Origin: Nitrincola iocasae
GTDB taxonomy: Bacteria > Pseudomonadota > Gammaproteobacteria > Pseudomonadales > Balneatricaceae
Assembly: GCF_008727795.1 (NCBI RefSeq)
Contig: NZ_CP044222.1
Location: forward strand, 3,286,001-3,350,000
Length of the DNA stretch: 64,000 nucleotides
Direction of reading: 5' to 3'
Shown: positions 52,326 through 59,576 of the stretch, one piece after another
Numbering within the stretch: position 1 is the first letter of the stretch
Layout of the letters: each line of letters starts with the position of its first letter
The notes under the pieces: model-generated
Databases searched by the model: none
Seen by the model: only the letters and a program-made list of their open reading frames with translations
What the model was told of the DNA's origin: nothing
Position numbers and translations under genes: made by a program

Positions 52326-53930
52326 TTAACGCAATAAAACCCCCAATGAGCCTCTGGGAAGCTGATCAAGCGACAGTTTGAGATACGAAAAAAGTTCATG
52401 CTGACGAATTTTTGCTATCTCACTTAACTGAGCACGAATACTCAGTTTTATAAAGCGTCTTACCATAGTCAAACGTTCATCACGCCGATCAGATTGATCT
52501 CGCGCGACTTCCAGATAAAGCTGGGCCTGATTCAGGATTGCCGAACCGCTTGTCGGGTTGTATTCAATTGCCATGTTCAGGCAGCGCATCGCCTGTCCAT
52601 ATTTACCCGCCATATAGTGACGTATTGCCATACGGTTCATCTTGTCACTCAAGGCTTCATCATAGGGCAAACGTGCTCTGACCTGTGTCTGTTCAGGCCT
52701 TTCGTCGAGCATTGGCACCGGATCACCAGACAATACCAGGGTCTCACGCCCGATATCGATGGGATCCGACAACTGGGCGTTGCGCTTTTCAGCTTCTCGT
52801 CTGAGGCCATCTGATTTAACCCGCTTACCAAGATCACCATAAACCAGCGATTTAACCAGTAAGGATTTAACTTTCAGCTGCTCATCTTTTGGAAAGGAAA
52901 ATTCAGCATGATTCAAGATAGCATCCAGATCATTATGCAGCTCAATCTGACGATCTTCACTGGCATCCTGCATCTCTAATCGGCGAATATTCGCCAGACG
53001 CAGATAAGGTTCTGGTGAACGGTAGCAACTGGAACGCCCGAGAACGATAGAGCGCTTATAAGCTCCTTCGGCCAGCCCCAAAGCTTTGGTCTGAGTAGCA
53101 ATGCGTCCGAGCTCCATCTGCCTTGGAATACCCAAAGGTGACTTACGGCTGGCCTCATGTAACACATCCCGTGCTTGTTCCATGTCGCCATGCATCTCGT
53201 AGGCTTGTGCAAGCAAATCTAACGCTGGCACCAGCAAGGGATGGTTTTCAATTAGCTCATGCAACTGCTGAATCGCCTCTTCCGGCTGCTTCAGTGCCAG
53301 CAATGCCTGAGCAACCAACAACCCAGTATCTTTATCTGCTGTCTGCCAAAAACGTTCCTGCAACAAGGCCAAAGCCTCAGTCGGCTTATTTAACGACAAC
53401 AGCAAGCGACCTTTATAGCGCTGGGCAAAGTCGTAGCTGAGATCGGTTACTGAAATGGTGTCACAGGCATGTACGGCTGCCTCAAGATCACCCTGTTCAA
53501 CAGCCTGGTCGACATCATGCAGCACCTGCTTACGCACGATCAGAGCATCGATACGGGTCTTAAGCTCTTCTACTGTAAAAGGTTTGGTCAGTAAGTAATC
53601 CGGATTACTATCAATGGCATGCAAAATAACCTGTTGAGAAGAATCACTGGTCATGAAGATCCAACCACTGGTCGGGCGCATAAAATTACGATAGCGTGCT
53701 TCTTCAAGCAACTGAATGCCGGTGATTTTATCACTGGCATTATGTCCCAACAGGATAATGTCGAAATTTTCTTGCTGTATCAGCTCCAGCACTCGTTGAC
53801 TGACAGTGATGGGTTTAATGTTGACGACACCCAGCTGCCGTAACATCTGAACGATCGTGGCACGCATATTGCCACTACTTTCGATGAGTAAAACATGCTT
53901 GTCTGAATAAGTGATTCTTCTTGGGTTCAC
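52326..53930 (-). CDS. TPR protein with degenerate receiver domain
   Basis: A 534-residue protein. Residues 10-130 are receiver-like (VLLIESSGNMRATIVQMLRQLG, YLLTKPFTVEELKTRI), but the usual acidic pair at the first strand is Glu-Ser and the phospho-acceptor position (FDIILLGHN) is Gly, so it should not be phosphorylated in the normal way. Residues about 140-290 and 430-480 hold tetratricopeptide helices (ALALLQERFWQ, ALDLLAQAYEMHGDMEQARDVL, YNPTSGSAILNQAQLYLEVA). The start is GTG. It precedes the GGDEF/EAL gene and may be its protein partner. Similar TPR-receiver proteins exist in Pseudomonas. Confidence 0.85.
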   Translation of the reverse strand: MNPRRITYSDKHVLLIESSGNMRATIVQMLRQLGVVNIKPITVSQRVLELIQQENFDIILLGHNASDKITGIQLLEEARYRNFMRPTSGWIFMTSDSSQQVILHAIDSNPDYLLTKPFTVEELKTRIDALIVRKQVLHDVDQAVEQGDLEAAVHACDTISVTDLSYDFAQRYKGRLLLSLNKPTEALALLQERFWQTADKDTGLLVAQALLALKQPEEAIQQLHELIENHPLLVPALDLLAQAYEMHGDMEQARDVLHEASRKSPLGIPRQMELGRIATQTKALGLAEGAYKRSIVLGRSSCYRSPEPYLRLANIRRLEMQDASEDRQIELHNDLDAILNHAEFSFPKDEQLKVKSLLVKSLVYGDLGKRVKSDGLRREAEKRNAQLSDPIDIGRETLVLSGDPVPMLDERPEQTQVRARLPYDEALSDKMNRMAIRHYMAGKYGQAMRCLNMAIEYNPTSGSAILNQAQLYLEVARDQSDRRDERLTMVRRFIKLSIRAQLSEIAKIRQHELFSYLKLSLDQLPRGSLGVLLR

Positions 53931-54186
53931 GCGTGCTTGAGTCCAGTTCGCCGCCAGCCTGATGATACCACTAGTATAACGATAGTTTTCAATTCATGAC
54001 CAGTAATGTGTGAAAAGCCAGGTTTGAATAGTAATCGCCCCCTCTTATTCATATAAAGCATAAGCACATTATACATTAGTTATATTTACTTTAGTGATTC
54101 ATTAACTATAATGAAATTTGATCAGTAATTCTGACCAGTTGCACGCGCCCACACCGATTACTAGAAGAATGAATTCGGAGCTCAGT

Positions 54187-55527
54187 ATGTCCCATAAGAA
54201 GAAACTATCTACGGCTGATGAACGCCGCCGCGACCTGATAAAGCTGGGTCTTGGTGCAACTATTGCAGCCCCCGTCTTGAGTGTCGCGGGTCATGCCAGC
54301 GCAGACTCAGTTCGCAGCAATGCTCATATTGTTATCAGTGGTGCTGGTGCCGGAGGCATTTCGATTGCGAACCGACTTGCCCGCAGCTTGCAGGGCGCAC
54401 GCATTACCATTATAGACTCACGCGAAGCGCACCACTATCAGCCAGGATGGACGTTAATCGCTTCAGGGGTATGGGATAAAAATAAAGCCCTGACAAAAAC
54501 CGCAGAATGGCTACCATCCAGTGTTAACTGGGTACGTGGGATGGTCACTGAATACAACCCGGACAGTAATGAGGTGAGTGTCAGTAATGGTGAAACCATC
54601 AGCTATGATTATTTAATCGTTGCCTGTGGCTTACAACTGCGCTATGAGCGTATCGAAGGCATGGATACTGGCCTGATAGGTCAGGGAAAAGGCATCGGCA
54701 GTGTTTATGCAGGAGTTGATGAAGCTGAAGGTACCCGGGATGAAATTAACCAGTGGATTGCCAAGGGTGGCGGCACTGGACTATTTAACCTACCACCTAC
54801 AGCGTTGAAATGTGCCGGTGCTCCGTTAAAAATGACATTTACGACACTGTCCAGACTGGAAGACTCAGGGCAACGTGATAATTTTAATGTTGAGTTCATG
54901 ACGCCGTCTGGCAGTTTATTTAGCGTTCCTTTCTACAATGACTTTGTCAAACAACGCTTTACTGAGCAAGACGTAACTCGTCATGATTTCTGGACATTAA
55001 AATCAATCGATGCCGATGCGAAAAAAGCCACTTACACAGTGCGTGACGCCGAAGACCAAAGCAAAGATTATGAGTTTATTCATGTCGTCCCGCCCATGAC
55101 CGCGCCAGATTCATTGCTAAACAGCCCGCTGAAGTTTGCTGACGACTCACCTTTCAGTGACTGGATGGAAGTGGATCGTGAAACCCTGCAGAATCCCAAC
55201 TATCCCAATGTCTGGGGTATTGGTGATGTCATGGGCATGCCGAGTAACAAAACAGCTGCTAGCGTAAAAATGCAAGCTAACATACTGGAACAGAACTTCC
55301 TCGCCTACCTGCAGGACCGCCCCTTGCCTGCTCGCCATAATGGTTATACCTCTTGCCCACTGATCACCAGTATCGGCAAAGCCATGCTGGTTGAATTTGG
55401 CTGGGACAGCAAACTGCTCCCAACTTTCTCCTTCATTGATCCAAAAGAAGAATCCTGGACCGTTTGGGTAATGAAAGAGCGCATGTTACGCCCCGCATAC
55501 TACGCCATGCTTGAAGGCAAAATTTAA
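54187..55527 (+). CDS. sqr: type II sulfide:quinone oxidoreductase with Tat-like N-terminus
   Basis: A 446-residue flavoprotein. After a twin-arginine-type leader (RRRDLIKLGLGATIAAPVLS) comes the FAD fold HIVISGAGAGGISIANRLAR. The redox cysteines of the SQOR-like type are present: Cys209 in ALKCAGAPLK and Cys390 in NGYTSCPL; VACGLQL adds a third. PNVWGIGDVMGMPSNKTAASV is the second FAD motif. It oxidises H2S to sulfane sulfur and passes electrons to quinone. The ATG at 54187 has GGAG upstream; the longer frame starts before the regulatory gap. The leader is not typical of SQR, which usually binds to the cytoplasmic face of the membrane. Confidence 0.88.
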   Translation: MSHKKKLSTADERRRDLIKLGLGATIAAPVLSVAGHASADSVRSNAHIVISGAGAGGISIANRLARSLQGARITIIDSREAHHYQPGWTLIASGVWDKNKALTKTAEWLPSSVNWVRGMVTEYNPDSNEVSVSNGETISYDYLIVACGLQLRYERIEGMDTGLIGQGKGIGSVYAGVDEAEGTRDEINQWIAKGGGTGLFNLPPTALKCAGAPLKMTFTTLSRLEDSGQRDNFNVEFMTPSGSLFSVPFYNDFVKQRFTEQDVTRHDFWTLKSIDADAKKATYTVRDAEDQSKDYEFIHVVPPMTAPDSLLNSPLKFADDSPFSDWMEVDRETLQNPNYPNVWGIGDVMGMPSNKTAASVKMQANILEQNFLAYLQDRPLPARHNGYTSCPLITSIGKAMLVEFGWDSKLLPTFSFIDPKEESWTVWVMKERMLRPAYYAMLEGKI

Positions 55528-55538
55528 GGAGAACACTC

Positions 55539-55874
55539 ATGACACTGACTGGTATTTTAACTGTTTTGTGGTACTCCGCTTTGCCTTGGTTGTGGCTGAT
55601 TGCGCTGATGCTTGTAGCGTTTTTAGCACCGCAGATCCTTGCACGCATTAAAGGCTACCACTTTGGTGCAAAAGGTGGCATAGGGTCTAAAGTATTGCCA
55701 CCTATCGTTGCAATTGCCTCTTTGTATTTGCTGCCAATCCATACTCAATCAACCATCAGCTATGTGAATACCTGGGTTGACTGGATGAACTTGATTAGCG
55801 CGTCGATTGGACTGGGTATCTATGCCTGGCTGGTTCTCCATCCGATCTGCTATCTGCGTAACCGCAAGGCATAG
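55539..55874 (+). CDS. small membrane protein linked to SQR
   Basis: A 111-residue protein with three hydrophobic segments (about 5-33, 50-66, 83-103: LPWLWLIALMLVAFLAPQIL, LPPIVAIASLYLLP and ISASIGLGIYAWLVLHPICYL). Strong AAGGAG before the ATG and 11 bases after sqr, so the two are one operon. I do not recognise the family; an accessory for quinone binding or membrane attachment is plausible. Confidence 0.75.
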   Translation: MTLTGILTVLWYSALPWLWLIALMLVAFLAPQILARIKGYHFGAKGGIGSKVLPPIVAIASLYLLPIHTQSTISYVNTWVDWMNLISASIGLGIYAWLVLHPICYLRNRKA

Positions 55875-55896
55875 TTCTAAAATAAAGTCACCAACT

Positions 55897-55922
55897 AACG
55901 GCCTCAAAATGAGGCCGTTTTT
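55897..55922 (+). terminator. rho-independent terminator of sqr operon
   Basis: AACGGCCTCA-AAA-TGAGGCCGTT, ten-base perfect stem, three-base loop and T5 after it on the plus strand, 23 bases past the stop of the small membrane protein. Confidence 0.93.
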
Positions 55923-55924
55923 GA

Positions 55925-56200
55925 TTACGATACTTCCAGCGCACAGCCATATTCTATACGCATATACCCTTGATGGTGACGGCTGTTTTCGTGTGCCAGC
56001 CAGTGCCCGATGAGTATGTCCAGCGGCTGAGGGAAAGATGTTAGATAGTGCGGTGGTAGCTGTATTTTAGTTACCGCTGAGGGTGGGAAAACTTCAGCCA
56101 AAGCATGAACGGGTAACAGTAGACTAGTAAAAAACATAGCCCTCAAAATACAAGCAACAAATAAATTACTGATAAAAATCAACTTTAGTGATAGTTTCAA
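55925..56200 (-). CDS. small putative exported protein
   Basis: A 91-residue frame with a long hydrophobic N-terminus and a believable signal peptidase site (LLLPVHALA-EVFPP). The mature part would be about 55 residues with several His (HYLTSF, GHWLAHENSRHHQGY). The start is TTG at 56200 or ATG at 56137; no strong ribosome site was seen. No family recognised. It could be chance, but the signal-like N-terminus argues for a real gene. It ends just past the sqr terminator. Confidence 0.35.
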   Translation of the reverse strand: MKLSLKLIFISNLFVACILRAMFFTSLLLPVHALAEVFPPSAVTKIQLPPHYLTSFPQPLDILIGHWLAHENSRHHQGYMRIEYGCALEVS

Positions 56201-56338
56201 AACAATTACCTATATTTACTATTGATATATCCAGAGCAGTTGGTCCATAGTCTTACAAATCAGTAGTAATTCCAAAAGCACCCGAATTAGCTTTTGCCCA
56301 ATAACTTACTTTTAACCTGAGATGTTGGTTACCTACAC

Positions 56339-58207
56339 ATGCATAAGCTTCAAACCAAAATCATCTTTGCCCTGTCCAGTGTGATGCTACTGTTAACCTT
56401 GGTGATCACGGTGGCAAGTCTAGCGTCATTCCGTGACTTTTCCATTCGTGCCGCTACTGAGCATACTCGAACAGCCGCTGAAGTGATCAGGGTTGCACTC
56501 ACTGAAGCGATGCTGAATGGCACTATTGACAAACGTGACTCATTATTAGGGCGCATTGCCAACGTGAATGGGCTGGATGAGGCCCGTGTCATTCGTGGCC
56601 CACAGGTCAAACAGCAGTTCGGAGATGGACTACTGGGGGAGATGACAGCCGATACTACCGATCTCAATGTACTCAGCAGTGGCGAATCAGTTTTTACCCT
56701 GAACGGCGGTATTCTCAGCCCCGAGTTTCGTGCAACTATTCCTTATATAGCCACATCTGATGGAGACGTAAACTGCTTGCTTTGCCATAACGTGCCAGAA
56801 AATACGGTATTGGGTGCCGTGACACTGACAGCCTCGATTGAACACATGAAGTCAGCCGCCATTATGACGGTCGCATTTTTGGTCATTGCCGTCGGACTTT
56901 TTGCTTTTATCTCCATTCTTTATCTGCGACGAATGCTACACCCCCTGGTGACCACCGCAAACGAAATTGAGACAGCCGTAGAAAGTGCCATTGCTGGTGA
57001 CTTCAGCCATCGTATTGAAAGCCGCACTAATGATGAGATCGGTAAGATTGCTACTCAGTTTAATGCGCTGTCTGAAGGCATTACCAACAAGCTCAGTCTG
57101 ATTCGTGAAAATGTTGTCCAGCTAGTGCAATCAAAGCCTGACTATCATGGTGGCAACCTACTGACAGAAACCGCGGAAACCGTTTCCGGTCTGGTACGTG
57201 TTTCACGCTTCAAGCAGGCCATCGAAGAAGACGAAACTGCCGGTGAAGTTTTTCTACGTATCAGCGAGGTACTGGAGCAGGAATTCAATATCCACACCTT
57301 CTCTCTTTATGAGGTGGAACAAAATAAAAAAATGATTCATCCGGTAATGATAGACGGTGTACCAGAAGCGCCGATACACTGGTGTGACCCGGCTATCCAT
57401 GACCACTGTGTTGGTTGCCGTGCAGTCCGCACCGGCCATCTGATTGATGGATCAGAAAACACTCAAATTTGTCGCTCGTTCAGCATTGATGCCGCGGCCA
57501 CCAATAAACATTATATCTGCCTGCCGGTGATCGAGAGTGGTAGCGTAGGGAGTGTGGTACAGCTGGTATTCGATGTAGCGGAAGCCCACAAAGTACGTAA
57601 TCAACGCCCTCTGCTGGAAGCTTATCTACGTGAAGCCGCGCCGGTACTCCAGGCTAAACGTCTCATGGCCAGCCTGCGTGAGTCCAGCCTGAAAGATGCC
57701 ATGACAGGTCTGCGTAATCGCCGCTTCCTTGAAGAGTATGCCGAGACTCTGATCAGCCAATGCAAACGCCGCTCAGTTCCCATGACCCTGCTGATGATGG
57801 ATCTGGACTACTTCAAACCCGTCAACGACACCTATGGACACGATGCCGGTGATCAGGTGCTGCGTGAACTTGCTGTAATTCTGCAAGCCAATGTCAGGGA
57901 ATCAGATCTGGTCGTGCGTTACGGAGGTGAGGAATTTCTTATCGTGTTGCTTGAAACCAATGCCGAACAGGCCATGCCTGTTGCTGAAAAGATCCGGGGG
58001 GCAGTGGAAAGTCATAAATTCAAAGTGGGCGGCACCAGCCTCAGTAAAACCATCTCGGCAGGCGTGGCAGACTATCCTAATGATGCTCAGGCGTTCTGGC
58101 AGGTACTTAAGTTTGCGGATGTGTCACTTTATGCAGCCAAAGAGGGTGGGCGCAACCAGGTGGTACGTTTCCATAAAGAGCTCTGGTCGGAAGATGCGGA
58201 TTATTGA
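56339..58207 (+). CDS. diguanylate cyclase with periplasmic haem c motif and Cys-rich GAF
   Basis: A 622-residue membrane protein: transmembrane helix (about 8-30), periplasmic domain (about 31-180) containing the haem-binding motif Cys146-Leu-Leu-Cys149-His150, second membrane helix (about 180-200), HAMP, a GAF-like domain (about 280-445) with Cys349, Cys357, Cys360 and Cys378 (HWCDPAIHDHCVGCRAV, ICRSF), then GGDEF (about 455-615). The active motif is GGEEF at 529-533 and the inhibitory I-site RESD at 520-523, nine residues upstream as usual. It should make c-di-GMP in response to a haem- or redox-sensed signal. It stands alone beside the sulfide oxidase genes. The ATG is supported only by the position of the first helix. 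Confidence 0.9.
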   Translation: MHKLQTKIIFALSSVMLLLTLVITVASLASFRDFSIRAATEHTRTAAEVIRVALTEAMLNGTIDKRDSLLGRIANVNGLDEARVIRGPQVKQQFGDGLLGEMTADTTDLNVLSSGESVFTLNGGILSPEFRATIPYIATSDGDVNCLLCHNVPENTVLGAVTLTASIEHMKSAAIMTVAFLVIAVGLFAFISILYLRRMLHPLVTTANEIETAVESAIAGDFSHRIESRTNDEIGKIATQFNALSEGITNKLSLIRENVVQLVQSKPDYHGGNLLTETAETVSGLVRVSRFKQAIEEDETAGEVFLRISEVLEQEFNIHTFSLYEVEQNKKMIHPVMIDGVPEAPIHWCDPAIHDHCVGCRAVRTGHLIDGSENTQICRSFSIDAAATNKHYICLPVIESGSVGSVVQLVFDVAEAHKVRNQRPLLEAYLREAAPVLQAKRLMASLRESSLKDAMTGLRNRRFLEEYAETLISQCKRRSVPMTLLMMDLDYFKPVNDTYGHDAGDQVLRELAVILQANVRESDLVVRYGGEEFLIVLLETNAEQAMPVAEKIRGAVESHKFKVGGTSLSKTISAGVADYPNDAQAFWQVLKFADVSLYAAKEGGRNQVVRFHKELWSEDADY

Positions 58208-58226
58208 TAGGCCAGATAGATGATCA

Positions 58227-58377
58227 TATCGCCCGCGGAGCGGGCTCCTACATTGGGGGATGCTCTACGACGCAATTTTTCGCCCGCGGAGCGGGCTCCT
58301 ACAAAAACCCTGTAGGAGCTCACTCTGTGAGCGATTTGCGCCGCATCTTATTATCGCCCGCGGAGCGGGCTCCTACA
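58227..58377. repeat. REP-like palindrome cluster before fadA 3' end
   Basis: Four units of the same family as at 34739-34878: 58227-58252 (inverted), 58280-58303 (inverted), 58311-58334 (direct) and 58352-58377 (inverted). Three share TCGCCCGCGGAGCGGGCTCC exactly. They fill the gap between the cyclase stop and fadA stop and may protect mRNA ends; the last unit lies eight bases from the fadA stop. Confidence 0.88.
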
Positions 58378-58384
58378 TCAAGAT

Positions 58385-59563
58385 TTAATCCAACCGCTCG
58401 ATAATGGTTGAAATACCCTGCCCCATGCCGATACACATGGTTGCCAGACCCAGTCTGCCGCCCTTGTCTTCGAGGATGTTCAACAAGGTGGTGCTGATAC
58501 GGGTACCGGAACAGCCCAGCGGGTGACCCAGTGCAATCGCGCCACCATTCAGGTTCACCTTGTCATCCATCTGATCCAGCAGTTTCAGGTTTTTCAGTAC
58601 CGACAAGCCCTGTGCGGCAAAGGCTTCGTTCAGCTCTACATAATCGATATCTTCGATTTTCAGACCAGCCTTTTTCAGCGCTTTCTGGGTGGCAGGCACC
58701 GGACCAAAGCCCATGATCGATGGATCGCAGCCAGCGACACCCATGCTGATAATGCGTGCACGTGGTTTCAGACCTAACTCCTGGGCTTTTGCCGCTGACA
58801 TGATCAGCATTGCTGAAGCACCGTCGGAATAGGCTGATGAGGTCCCTGCGGTGACCGTACCCACTTTCGGTACGAATACCGGCTTGAGCTGGCCCAGGGT
58901 TTCCACCGTCGTTTCCGGACGGATGACTTCGTCATAGGTTAACAGGGATTTAAAGCCCTTTTCATCATGCCCTTCGACCGGCAGGATTTCGTTATCAAAG
59001 CGGCCTTGCAAGCGGGCTTCATAGGCCAGGCGATGTGAACGGGCGCCCATCTCATCCTGCATTTCACGGGTGATGCCGTTCATTTTACCGAGCATCTCGG
59101 CCGTCACCCCCATCAGCATGGCGGCTTTGGCGGCATATTTGGATGCTTGCGGATTGATATCCACACCATGTGCCATATCGACATGCCCCATGTGTTCCAC
59201 ACCGCCGACCAGGTAAATATCACCCTGACCAGACAGGATCGATGCCGCCGCCGTGTGCATCGCCGACATGGAAGAACCACATAAGCGGTTGACCGTTTGC
59301 GCCGCAACCGTATGTGGTAAACCGGCAATCACCGCAGCGTTACGGCCAATGTTAAAGCCCTGTTCCAGGGTCTGGTTTACGCAGCCCCAGATAATGTCAT
59401 CTATATCAGCCGGGTTCAGCGCCGGATTGCGTTTCAGAATACCCTGCATTACCGCCGCAGACAGCGCTTCAGCACGAACATTACGGAAGGAGCCACCTTT
59501 GGATCGGCCCATCGGGGTACGTATGGCATCCACGATTACCGCGTCATTAGGTTGTAAAGTCAT
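58385..59563 (-). CDS. fadA: 3-ketoacyl-CoA thiolase FadA
   Basis: A 392-residue thiolase that splits 3-ketoacyl-CoA, the last step of each beta-oxidation cycle. Cys95 (NRLCGSSMSAMHTAA) is the nucleophile; GGAIALGHPLGCSGTR holds the His and, with CIGMGQG near the end, the second Cys. AVIVDAIRTPMGRSKGG is the usual start. The ATG at 59563 with GGAGGAATT upstream is preferred: a longer frame would add 62 residues that overlap the fadB end. It forms the alpha2beta2 complex with FadB, its neighbour 13 bases upstream. Confidence 0.97.
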   Translation of the reverse strand: MTLQPNDAVIVDAIRTPMGRSKGGSFRNVRAEALSAAVMQGILKRNPALNPADIDDIIWGCVNQTLEQGFNIGRNAAVIAGLPHTVAAQTVNRLCGSSMSAMHTAAASILSGQGDIYLVGGVEHMGHVDMAHGVDINPQASKYAAKAAMLMGVTAEMLGKMNGITREMQDEMGARSHRLAYEARLQGRFDNEILPVEGHDEKGFKSLLTYDEVIRPETTVETLGQLKPVFVPKVGTVTAGTSSAYSDGASAMLIMSAAKAQELGLKPRARIISMGVAGCDPSIMGFGPVPATQKALKKAGLKIEDIDYVELNEAFAAQGLSVLKNLKLLDQMDDKVNLNGGAIALGHPLGCSGTRISTTLLNILEDKGGRLGLATMCIGMGQGISTIIERLD

Positions 59564-59576
59564 CAGAATTCCTCCG

